A DNA stretch of 5,462 bases from Paracoccaceae bacterium (lineage in GTDB: Bacteria > Pseudomonadota > Alphaproteobacteria > Rhodobacterales > Rhodobacteraceae), in contig JAGRMK010000247.1 of NCBI GenBank assembly GCA_020441345.1, positions 1 to 5,462 on the forward strand, written 5' to 3'. Numbering within the stretch: the stretch's first letter is position 1; every line of letters begins with the position of its first letter. Shown piece by piece: positions 1 to 5,280 of this stretch. Below the pieces are notes generated by a model. The model saw only the letters and a program-made list of their open reading frames with translations. It did no database searches and was not told the DNA's origin. The position numbers were made by a program, and so were the translations under genes.

Positions 1-260
1 TCGGGGACAAAGCCGAACCCAAGCCGCGCGCGGGCAGGGGTGGGCAGGGTGGTGATGTCCTGTCCGTCAAAGCGGATGGTGCCGGATTTCGCTTTCCAGT
101 GGCCGATGATGCTGCGCAGGGTGGTGGTCTTGCCGACGCCGTTGCGGCCCAGCAGCATTGTCACCCCGCCGCGCGGCACCGCCAGATCGACGCCTTGAAG
201 AATGTGATACTGCGCAATGTCGGTGTGCAGGCCCTCGAGCGTCAGGATCGCGTCAGTCAT
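1..260 (-). CDS. livF: LivF-type ABC importer ATPase, N-terminal part (cut by window start)
   Basis: This is the first 86 residues of an ABC ATP-binding subunit; the rest lies beyond base 1. The protein begins MTDAILTLEGL and has a Walker A motif GRNGVGKTT at about residues 38-46. The stretch that follows, ending in GFGFVP, is typical of LivF, whose next residues usually form the Q-loop. LivF pairs with LivG on the cytoplasmic face of HAAT-family importers (branched-chain amino acids, amides, urea, some aromatics) and hydrolyses ATP to drive uptake. The ATG at 258-260 sits inside the end of livG: the sequence ATGACTGA holds this start and the livG stop, an 8-base overlap that implies translational coupling. 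Placement directly after livG supports LivF over another ABC ATPase. The signature motif, Walker B and H-loop are outside the window, so an intact gene cannot be confirmed. The ABC assignment is firm and the LivF subtype likely. Confidence 0.9.
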   Translation of the reverse strand, partial: MTDAILTLEGLHTDIAQYHILQGVDLAVPRGGVTMLLGRNGVGKTTTLRSIIGHWKAKSGTIRFDGQDITTLPTPARARLGFGFVP

Positions 261-1017
261 CGCCGATCTCCCGGCCCATGTAGGCGTCGCGCACCACATC
301 CGAGGCCATCACTTCGGCTGGGGGGCCATCGGCGGCCAGCGCGCCATTGTGCAAGACAACGATCCGGTCGGCCAGCGTGCGGATCACGTCCATCTTGTGT
401 TCGACCAGCAGGATCGTGCGGTCGCGGTCGGCTTTCAGTTCGGCGATCAGGTCCAGAACCACGGGCGCCTCGTCGACACTCATGCCCGCGGTGGGCTCGT
501 CGAACATGTAGACCACCGGGTCCAGCGCGATCAGCATCGCCACCTCGAGCTTGCGCTGGTTGCCATGGCTGAGTTCCGAAACGGTGTGCTCGCGCAGCGC
601 CTGCAGGCGCACGCGCTCGATCACCGCCATCGCGCGCTCGGTCAACTCACGGTGCGACACGGCCATGGACAGCAGGCTGAATCCCTTGCGCTGGTGCATC
701 TGGATAACCAGCCGCACATTTTCCAGAACCGTCAGATTGGCGAAGAGATTGGTCAGTTGAAACGCCCGGCCCAACCCGGCACGGCACCGGTTGGCGACCG
801 AGTCGCGGGTAATGTCCTTGCCCAGCAGGGTTACGCTGCCTCCGCTGGCCGGAACCTGGCCCGAGATCAGGTTGAAATACGTGGTCTTGCCCGCCCCGTT
901 CGGGCCGACGATGGCCGTCAGCTGGCCTGCCGGGAACCGGCACGAAACCGCGTCAACGGCGACATGGCCGCCGAACCGCGCGGTCAGGCCCTGTGTTTCC
1001 AACAGTGTCTGGGTCAT
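253..1017 (-). CDS. livG: LivG-type ABC importer ATPase
   Basis: This is a complete 254-residue cytoplasmic ATPase of a branched-chain-amino-acid-type importer. In order it shows Walker A GPNGAGKTT (38-46), Q-loop glutamine near 87 in GRAFQLTNLF, signature LSHGNQRKLEVA (149-160), Walker B VVYMFDEPTAG (168-178) and the H-loop histidine near 207 in LLVEHKMD. Length and the RAFQ...LF pattern are usual for LivG. The signature has a histidine where LSGGQ-type motifs have glycine, which is tolerated in this subfamily. The ATG at 1015-1017 is preferred. A longer reading frame from 1083 would add 22 arginine/proline-rich residues translated from the upstream hairpin and would slightly overlap the preceding gene. 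No strong Shine-Dalgarno precedes 1017. The gene lies 62 bases after the binding-protein stop and overlaps livF by 8 bases. Substrate cannot be told from the ATPase. Confidence 0.94.
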   Translation of the reverse strand: MTQTLLETQGLTARFGGHVAVDAVSCRFPAGQLTAIVGPNGAGKTTYFNLISGQVPASGGSVTLLGKDITRDSVANRCRAGLGRAFQLTNLFANLTVLENVRLVIQMHQRKGFSLLSMAVSHRELTERAMAVIERVRLQALREHTVSELSHGNQRKLEVAMLIALDPVVYMFDEPTAGMSVDEAPVVLDLIAELKADRDRTILLVEHKMDVIRTLADRIVVLHNGALAADGPPAEVMASDVVRDAYMGREIGDD

Positions 1018-1034
1018 GGCATTGCTCGGCTGGG

Positions 1035-1069
1035 AAAAAGGAGGAGGGCGCGCGCGTGGCGCGCCCCCC
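1035..1069 (-). terminator. Hairpin plus T-tract between binding-protein gene and livG
   Basis: On the minus strand GGGCGCGC (1066-1059) pairs with GCGCGCCC (1053-1046) around a 5-base loop. Three more pairs outside, one of them G-U on this strand but a mismatch on the plus strand, extend the stem to 11 pairs. Three bases then lead to five T's (1039-1035). This is the shape of an intrinsic terminator and fits the minus strand better than the plus. It sits just after the binding-protein stop and before livG, so I infer partial termination or 3'-end protection that keeps the binding protein more abundant than the ATPases, as in many ABC operons. Confidence 0.6.
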
Positions 1070-1079
1070 GAAGCCCGGA

Positions 1080-2261
1080 TCACTGGTTGCGGATCGGGAT
1101 ATCCATGTCGTCGATGCCGATTTCGCGCACCAGAACCGGCACGCCATAGTCGCGGCCATCCTGCACCTCGGTGCGGAAATGATACATCGACTGCAACGCC
1201 TGGTGATCCTCGGGGCGGAAGCGCATCGTGCCCTTGGGGGTTTCGAACTCCATCCCTTCCATCACGCGGATCAGCGCTTCGGAGTCATCGGCGCCGCCGG
1301 CACGGCGGATCGCTTCGACCGCGGCAATTCCGGCGGCCATGCCCCCGGCGGTGAAGAAATCGGGCGGGGTGCCATAGCGTTCGAAATGCTGCGCGACCAG
1401 CCAGTCGTTGACCGGGTTCTGCGGGATTTCATAGTAATAATAGGTCGCACCCTCCATGCCGGGCAATTCGCGATAAGCCGTCAGCGCCGCCAGGATATTG
1501 CCGCCCGTGGCGATTTCGATGCCATAGCGCGAGGGATCCATCGCGTTGATTCGGCCCATCGGGTTGCCGCCACCGGCCCAGATGATGAACAGGCGCTTTT
1601 CACCCTCGATCCCTTCCATCGCCTGAAAAATGCGCTCGGCGGCGGCGGTGAAATCGGTGGTGTCGGTGGGGACGTATTCCTCATGCGCGATCGTCGCGCC
1701 GGTGCCTGCCAGGGCCTCGCGGAACGCCGCCACGCCATCGCGGCCAAAGGCATAGTCCTGCGCCAGGGTGGCGATGGTCACGCCTTCGCCGCCCAGGGCG
1801 ACCGCGTTCGAGATCGCATCCTGCGACGAGTTACGGCCGGTGCGGAAGATGTAGCGGTTCCACGCCTCGCCGGTGATCGAATCGGCCACGGCGGGTTCGA
1901 CGATCAGGATGCGTTCGTATTCCTCGGCGACTGGCAGCATGGCCAGCGCGACGCCCGAACTGACTGGCCCGATGGCAATCTGCGCGCCATCATCGCCAAA
2001 CGCCTCGGCCAGCAGCGTGCGGCCGCGTGCGGGGTCAAGCTGCGTGTCCTTTTCGATGACCACGATGGGCTCGCCGTTGATCTCCATCGTGCCGCCGGTG
2101 GCATATTCCAGCCCCAGCATGAGCCCGATATGCGACTGTGCCGCATAGGCTTCGAGCGCCCCGGTTTGCCCATAGACATGGGCGATCCGGATTTCCGCCG
2201 AAGCAAGGCCGGCGAAGGCTGCGGAAACCGCAAACACCCCGGCTGCCATGATGTTTTTCAT
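1080..2261 (-). CDS. Periplasmic substrate-binding protein of a LivK-like (HAAT) ABC importer
   Basis: This is a complete 393-residue type I periplasmic binding protein (Peripla_BP_6 fold) that captures the ligand and delivers it to the membrane complex served by the LivG/LivF ATPases. The N-terminus MKNIMAAGVFAVSAAFAGLA is a signal peptide with likely cleavage after ASA (residues 20-22). Family hallmarks follow: EIRIAHVYGQTGALEAYA at the mature start, IAIGPVSSGVALAMLPVAEEY (about 96-115, the usual ligand-loop region), LAQDYAFGRDG (about 166-176) and, near the C-terminus, TPKGTMRFRPEDHQALQSMY. The ATG at 2259-2261 is chosen over a longer frame from 2396 because it starts the signal peptide and has GGGAGAGGACAG just upstream. 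The ligand is uncertain: branched-chain or other amino acids, amides and aromatic acids are all bound by this family. It is the first gene of the minus-strand unit. Confidence 0.92.
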   Translation of the reverse strand: MKNIMAAGVFAVSAAFAGLASAEIRIAHVYGQTGALEAYAAQSHIGLMLGLEYATGGTMEINGEPIVVIEKDTQLDPARGRTLLAEAFGDDGAQIAIGPVSSGVALAMLPVAEEYERILIVEPAVADSITGEAWNRYIFRTGRNSSQDAISNAVALGGEGVTIATLAQDYAFGRDGVAAFREALAGTGATIAHEEYVPTDTTDFTAAAERIFQAMEGIEGEKRLFIIWAGGGNPMGRINAMDPSRYGIEIATGGNILAALTAYRELPGMEGATYYYYEIPQNPVNDWLVAQHFERYGTPPDFFTAGGMAAGIAAVEAIRRAGGADDSEALIRVMEGMEFETPKGTMRFRPEDHQALQSMYHFRTEVQDGRDYGVPVLVREIGIDDMDIPIRNQ

Positions 2262-2307
2262 CTGTCCTCTCCCTGTTGTTGTTCTTGCGTTGGTATGGCG
2301 GCGCGCT

Positions 2308-2339
2308 GGGTCCGGCGTCCCCGTGACGGGGATGGACCC
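2308..2339. repeat. Two-tier inverted repeat in the leader of the binding-protein gene
   Basis: The outer arms GGGTCC (2308-2313) and GGACCC (2334-2339) enclose a perfect inner hairpin CCCCG-TGA-CGGGG (2319-2331). The structure lies 47-78 bases upstream of the binding-protein start. If transcription begins upstream of it, the mRNA leader would carry a stable stem-loop; otherwise it may be a protein-binding site. No T-tract follows it on the minus strand, so it is not an obvious terminator. Confidence 0.5.
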
Positions 2340-2361
2340 GCGCGACCGGCACCGTGACCCC

Positions 2362-2390
2362 ATCAAACCCACAACCTCAGATCGTGGCAA
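2362..2390 (-). promoter_or_regulatory. Weak sigma70-like promoter candidate for the importer operon
   Basis: On the minus strand TTGCCA (2390-2385) is followed after 17 bases by TTTGAT (2367-2362). The -35 is close to TTGACA but the -10 matches only four of six positions and lacks the key second A. If used, the leader would be roughly 90 bases and include the inverted repeat at 2308-2339. It is the best candidate I found on this strand, and it is tentative. Confidence 0.25.
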
Positions 2391-2406
2391 GGACAAGTTT
2401 TCCTAA

Positions 2407-2428
2407 GGGCATGGAATGCCCGGTTTTT
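2407..2428 (+). terminator. Terminator-like hairpin with T-tract, no gene upstream on this strand
   Basis: GGGCAT (2407-2412) and ATGCCC (2416-2421) form a perfect six-pair stem with a three-base loop, followed by GG and five T's (2424-2428). This is a short intrinsic-terminator shape for the plus strand. No plus-strand gene ends here, since the neighbouring gene on the left is read the other way. It could end a small RNA, stop antisense transcription, or be an operator-like palindrome only. Confidence 0.4.
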
Positions 2429-2466
2429 GCGCATCTGTTCGCGGTCACGCTGAAACCGGTCGGCCG

Positions 2467-2495
2467 TTGCCCCCTGCGGTTTGGGTGCCGAAAAT
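2467..2495 (+). promoter_or_regulatory. Weak sigma70-like promoter candidate upstream of rpoHII
   Basis: TTGCCC (2467-2472) is followed after 17 bases by GAAAAT (2490-2495). Each box matches four or five positions of the housekeeping consensus. A transcript from here would have a leader of about 70 bases. It may provide basal expression beside the candidate at 2520-2548, but support is weak. Confidence 0.25.
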
Positions 2496-2519
2496 GTGAA
2501 AGTCAGGTGTCGCGCAAAG

Positions 2520-2548
2520 TGAACCAAATCGGCGGACGCTGCGTAAGG
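2520..2548 (+). promoter_or_regulatory. RpoE (ECF sigma)-like promoter candidate for rpoHII
   Basis: TGAACC (2520-2525) and TAAGG (2544-2548) are separated by 18 bases. From memory, Rhodobacter RpoE promoters have a TGATCC-like -35 and a TAAGA-like -10 about 18 bases apart, so each box differs by one base. Rhodobacter rpoHII is reported to be RpoE-dependent during singlet-oxygen stress. Transcription would start near 2555, leaving a leader of about 16 bases that still includes the GGGAGA ribosome site. This would explain why a second strong AAGGAGG (2545-2551) lies too far from the start codon: it overlaps the -10. Start site and sigma dependence are inferred. Confidence 0.45.
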
Positions 2549-2571
2549 AGGGTAAACAAGGGAGAATGATC

Positions 2572-3450
2572 ATGGCCCTCGACGGTGGCACGTCACGTCA
2601 GTTCACGCGCACCCTGATGCGCGCCGAGTTGCTGGATGCGGAAACCGAACGCGCGCTGGCGATCGCCTGGCGCGATCACCGCGACGAAGCGGCGCTGCAC
2701 CGGCTGGTTACGGCCTATATGCGGCTGGCGATCTCGATGGCCTCGAAATACCGGAAATACGGCGCGCCGGTGAACGATCTCATCCAGGAGGCCGGTCTGG
2801 GCCTGATGAAGGCCGCCGAGAAATTCGATCCCGACCGGGGCGTGCGGTTTTCAACCTATGCGATGTGGTGGGTCAAGGCCTCGATCCAGGATTTCGTGAT
2901 GCGCAACTGGTCGATGGTGCGCACCGGGTCGACCGGTAGCCAGAAGGCGCTGTTCTTCAATCTGCGCCGGGTCGAGGCCCAGTTACAGCGCGAGGCCGAG
3001 GAAATGGGCGAAACGCTGGACGGGCACCAGCTGCGCGAACGCGTCGCGCAGCAGATCGGCGTGTCGCTGGCTGATGTCGAGATGATGACCGGGCGCCTGT
3101 CGGGCGGCGACATGTCTCTGAACGCGCGCCAGTCCGGCGAGGATGAGGGCCGCGAGTGGATCGAGACCCTGATGGATGACGCGCCGGGCGCGGATGAAAC
3201 GGTGGCCGAACGCCGCGACCAGACGACGCTGCGCGGATGGTTGGCCGAGGCGCTGAGCCGGTTGACCGAGCGGGAACAGATGATCGTGCGCGCGCGCAAG
3301 TTGAGCGACGCGCCACGCACGCTGGACTCGCTGGGCGAAGAATTGAACTTGTCCAAGGAGCGTGTCCGCCAGATCGAGGCCGTCGCGCTGGGCAAGATGC
3401 GGCGCACCCTTGAGGGGCAGGGCGCGGGGCTCTATGCCTTGTTGGGATGA
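2572..3450 (+). CDS. rpoH2: RNA polymerase sigma-32-type factor RpoHII
   Basis: This is a 292-residue alternative sigma factor that directs RNA polymerase to heat-shock and oxidative-stress promoters. Region 2 is intact: LRLAISMA-like stretch near 50-57, NDLIQEAGLGLMKAAEKFDP (68-87), then FSTYAMWWVKASIQDFV (93-109). The RpoH box QKALFFNLRR at 124-133 marks it as RpoH, not RpoD or RpoS. Region 4 ends with the helix-turn-helix LDSLGEELNLSKERVRQIEA (251-270). The MALDG start, short N-terminus and MVRTGSTGSQKALFF segment match my memory of Rhodobacteraceae RpoHII, which is tied to singlet-oxygen and general stress, and differ from RpoHI. The ATG at 2572 is chosen because GGGAGA (2560-2565) lies six bases before it. 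The in-frame ATG at 2566 would touch that site, and both are plausible only as a two-residue difference. The stop overlaps the next gene's ATG (ATGA). Confidence 0.95.
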   Translation: MALDGGTSRQFTRTLMRAELLDAETERALAIAWRDHRDEAALHRLVTAYMRLAISMASKYRKYGAPVNDLIQEAGLGLMKAAEKFDPDRGVRFSTYAMWWVKASIQDFVMRNWSMVRTGSTGSQKALFFNLRRVEAQLQREAEEMGETLDGHQLRERVAQQIGVSLADVEMMTGRLSGGDMSLNARQSGEDEGREWIETLMDDAPGADETVAERRDQTTLRGWLAEALSRLTEREQMIVRARKLSDAPRTLDSLGEELNLSKERVRQIEAVALGKMRRTLEGQGAGLYALLG

Positions 3451-4259
3451 AAGCCCTTGTGATCCCGACCCTGATCTGCGCTGTTCTGGCCGGTGCGTCT
3501 GCCGCCGAGGAAATAGAGCCTGCGCGGCTGACTGATTTGCCGCGTGCTGATATCGTGATTCTGGGCGAAGTGCACGACAACGCCGTGCACCACGCAAACC
3601 AGGCTCGGGCGATTGCCGCGTTGCGCCCCGTCGCGCTGGTCTGGGAAATGCTGACCGAGGCGCAGGCACACGCGATGCCGGATGACCGCAGCGACGCCGC
3701 GGTTGTCGCGCAGGCGCTGGGTTGGGAGGGCACCGGCTGGCCCGATTTCGCGCTCTACCACCCGCTGATCCTGGCGGCGCCGCAGGCGCGTCACCTTGGC
3801 GCGGCGGTGCCTCGGGCCGAGGCGCGCCGCGCCTTTGCCGAAGGGGCTGCGGGTGTGTTCGGTGCGCAGGCAGAGCAATTCGATCTGACACGCGCGCTGC
3901 CCGCGGTTGAACAAGCCGCGCGTGAGGCCGAGCAATACGAAGCGCATTGCCAGGCGCTGCCGCTGGACATGATGCAGGGCATGGTCGAGGCACAGCGCCT
4001 GCGTGACGCGGCGCTGGCGCGCTCAGCGCTGGAGGCGCTGCGCGATACGGGCGGGCCGGTGGTGATCATCACCGGCAACGGCCATGCCCGCAGCGATTGG
4101 GGCGTGCCGTCGGTGCTGGCGCGGGCGGCCCCCGGGGCCACGGTGCTCTCGGTCGGGCAAATCGAGGCGGGCACTGGGCAGGAAGGGCCGCAGCCGTGGG
4201 ATCTGTGGCTGGTAACCGATCCGCAACCGCGCCCCGACCCCTGCGAGGCGTTCCGCTGA
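3447..4259 (+). CDS. Secreted ChaN-like haem-binding-fold protein
   Basis: This 270-residue protein is of the ChaN / haem-binding uptake (Tiki-related) family. Hallmarks seen: GEVHDN (40-45) after a short strand DIVILG, WEML (66-69), a tryptophan/tyrosine-rich stretch GWEGTGWPDFALYHPLI (92-108) and the C-terminal ITGNGHARSDWGVPSVL (208-224). Family members bind haem and have been linked to iron uptake. The N-terminus MKALVIPTLICAVLAGASA is a signal peptide, with cleavage likely near ASA/A. Its cysteine 11 is preceded by TLI, a poor lipobox, so I expect a soluble periplasmic protein and not the lipoprotein often annotated in this family. The ATG at 3447 shares bases with the rpoHII stop, implying translational coupling and co-expression under stress. 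A haem role is family inference. Haem-ligand residues are not assigned here. Confidence 0.88.
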   Translation: MKALVIPTLICAVLAGASAAEEIEPARLTDLPRADIVILGEVHDNAVHHANQARAIAALRPVALVWEMLTEAQAHAMPDDRSDAAVVAQALGWEGTGWPDFALYHPLILAAPQARHLGAAVPRAEARRAFAEGAAGVFGAQAEQFDLTRALPAVEQAAREAEQYEAHCQALPLDMMQGMVEAQRLRDAALARSALEALRDTGGPVVIITGNGHARSDWGVPSVLARAAPGATVLSVGQIEAGTGQEGPQPWDLWLVTDPQPRPDPCEAFR

Positions 4260-4720
4260 GCGTCGTCGCGATCCCCGGTTTGCGAATGGCCCTTGCGCGG
4301 GATCTGGCGGCTGTCGAGGCCCTCGTTGCGCGGGCTTACGGCCCCTATGTGGCGCTGCTCGGTGTCCGTCCGGGGCCGCTGGACGACGATTATGCCGCAC
4401 GGATCGAGCGCAGGCAGGCGATGATCGTGGAGCGGGACGGCAGGCTTATGGGGTTGCTGGTGCTGATCGCGCTGAGCGACGCGCTATTGCTCGACAACAT
4501 CGCGGTGTCTCCTGAGGCGCAGGGTCTGGGCCTGGGGCGGGAACTGCTGACCTGTGCCGAAGGCGTGGCGCTGGCGCGCGGGTTGGACCGTGTCCGGCTC
4601 TATACCCATGAGCTTATGACGCGGAACCAGATGATCTATGCGCGTGCCGGATATCGCGAGACGCAACGGGCGACCGAGCGGGGCTTGCGGCGCGTCTATA
4701 TGGAAAAGCGCTTGCGCTGA
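4256..4720 (+). CDS. GNAT-family N-acetyltransferase (start codon uncertain)
   Basis: This is a small cytoplasmic acetyltransferase that transfers acetyl from acetyl-CoA to an unknown amine. Motif A is clear, LLLDNIAVSPEAQGLGLGRE, with the acetyl-CoA pyrophosphate loop Q-G-L-G-L-G. Further on, VRLYTHELMTRNQMIYARAG and a terminal VYMEKRL match the C-terminal GNAT half. Start: the ATG at 4286 would cut into the first strand (LRMALARDLAAVEAL). TTG at 4280 restores part of it. CTG at 4256, overlapping the previous stop as CTGA with GAGG (4245-4248) seven bases before it, gives a full 154-residue protein and is used here despite CTG being rare. An in-frame ATG at 4097 lies far inside the ChaN-like gene, and its added residues look like out-of-frame translation. 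It is the third gene of the rpoHII unit; its substrate is unknown. Family assignment is firm, start is not. Confidence 0.85.
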   Translation: MSVVAIPGLRMALARDLAAVEALVARAYGPYVALLGVRPGPLDDDYAARIERRQAMIVERDGRLMGLLVLIALSDALLLDNIAVSPEAQGLGLGRELLTCAEGVALARGLDRVRLYTHELMTRNQMIYARAGYRETQRATERGLRRVYMEKRLR

Positions 4721-4993
4721 TCCGTCGCCGCGTGCCGCGACTGCGGGCTTTGCGGCCCCTCATGCCCTTGGTCAAGGCACCCAGGCAGAAGTGTCCCAGG
4801 CAAGGCCCCGCCTTCGCGGCAATACGGCGCAGGCCGCGGGCAGAGCAGTTGAAGGGTCATGATGATCTTGTCCCATGGAGCGTTCTTTCCGTCCAGAAGG
4901 CGGATTGCATCGTCATTTTGTCACATCGTCGGATCAAGCATCAGAGCTTGTGGCACGGGCTATGTCCGAACCTGAAATCGCGTCTGATCCACA

Positions 4994-5030
4994 GTGTCGG
5001 CGCCGCTGTTGGACAGCGGTCGAGGGACAC
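4994..5030. repeat. Nested inverted repeat in the right-hand spacer
   Basis: A perfect seven-pair stem CCGCTGT (5003-5009) / ACAGCGG (5013-5019) with loop TGG sits inside outer arms GTGTC (4994-4998) / GACAC (5026-5030). As RNA it would form two stacked helices with an internal loop. No T-tract follows on either strand, so it is not a simple terminator. It may be part of a structured RNA or a binding site. Confidence 0.5.
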
Positions 5031-5144
5031 CACGGCTGGCCTGGCCTGATGGTGTAGGGTGCCATGAAAGCAGGGTGTCGAGGTGGCCTTCCGGGCGTCA
5101 TGCCGGAGCTCAAGACACGGAGTTCAGGCACATTCTGACTCAAG

Positions 5145-5163
5145 ATTCTCCTTCGAAGGGAAT
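5145..5163. repeat. Inverted repeat with central CCTTCGAAGG palindrome
   Basis: A perfect 10-base palindrome CCTTCGAAGG (5150-5159) is flanked by ATTC (5145-5148) and GAAT (5160-5163), which pair if T5149 is bulged. It lies about 60 bases upstream of the promoter at 5223-5252, so it could be an activator or repressor site for the gene at 5281, or an RNA hairpin. Confidence 0.4.
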
Positions 5164-5222
5164 GCTGAAATATCATTGAAGCAAGGCGTTAACCCGGGCG
5201 CTGCGGCGCGAATGGATCGCTG

Positions 5223-5252
5223 TTTACAAATTCAAATATTTGAGTTTATGAT
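5223..5252 (+). promoter_or_regulatory. Sigma70-type promoter with palindromic spacer
   Basis: TTTACA (5223-5228) and TATGAT (5247-5252) each match five of six consensus positions and are 18 bases apart in an AT-rich island unlike its surroundings. Transcription would start near 5259, about 20 bases before the ATG at 5281, so the leader would carry only the ribosome site. The spacer contains the perfect 12-base palindrome TCAAATATTTGA (5232-5243), well placed for a repressor. The regulator is not known. Confidence 0.6.
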
Positions 5253-5280
5253 ATGGATGTTAGCATGGGAGGGTATGACA

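Larger units (their letters stand above)
2262..2571. other. Divergent regulatory spacer between importer and rpoHII operons
   Basis: These 310 bases separate two divergently read genes and hold no convincing coding frame. Seen from left to right: the purine-rich ribosome site and CAA-repeat leader of the binding-protein gene; a two-tier inverted repeat (2308-2339); a weak minus-strand promoter candidate (2362-2390); a plus-strand hairpin with T-tract (2407-2428); a weak plus-strand sigma70-like candidate (2467-2495); and an RpoE-like candidate (2520-2548) next to the rpoHII ribosome site. Confidence 0.7.
4721..5220. other. Long stretch without a convincing gene; several inverted repeats
   Basis: No frame here has a plausible start, ribosome site, codon bias and recognisable motif together. 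The short frames at 4732-5049 and 4875-5057 (plus) and 4934-5176 (minus) lack the third-position G/C bias of the operon. Directly after the acetyltransferase a GC stem (4734-4740 with 4750-4756, one G-U) could end the operon but has no T-tract. CCCAGGCA is repeated at 4780-4787 and 4795-4802. Stronger inverted repeats lie at 4994-5030 and 5145-5163. From about 4860 on the DNA is less GC-rich than the operon. It could be a decayed mobile element, a non-coding RNA locus or a long control region. I cannot tell which. Confidence 0.5.

Noticed and set aside
1018..1083. Longer livG start at 1083 adding 22 residues
   Set aside because: The extra residues come from the hairpin region, are arginine/proline-rich and precede a normal LivG N-terminus beginning at 1017.
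217..1149. Plus-strand frame of 310 codons opposite livG
   Set aside because: Antisense shadow caused by high GC; livG on the other strand has every ABC motif intact.
993..2357. Long plus-strand frame of 454 codons opposite the binding-protein gene
   Set aside because: It is the antisense shadow of a clear periplasmic binding protein; its histidine/arginine/aspartate-rich product has no domain logic.
2354..2569. Plus-strand frame of 71 codons in the divergent spacer
   Set aside because: No ribosome site at its start, arginine/cysteine-rich composition, no recognisable domain, and it runs across the rpoHII promoter candidates.
2983..3993. Minus-strand frame of 336 codons opposite rpoHII and the ChaN-like gene
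   Set aside because: It crosses two genuine genes; its proline/arginine/alanine-rich product is typical of GC-driven antisense frames.
4780..4802. Two copies of CCCAGGCA as a possible CRISPR or integron-like repeat
   Set aside because: Only two 8-base copies 15 bases apart, without further units or flanking genes; consistent with chance.
4732..5049. Plus-strand frame of 105 codons after the acetyltransferase
   Set aside because: No ribosome site, no family resemblance, no third-position G/C bias; treated as non-coding.
4875..5057. Plus-strand frame of 60 codons, considered as a transposase remnant
   Set aside because: No catalytic motif, terminal repeats or target duplication visible; the composition shift alone is not enough to call a mobile element.
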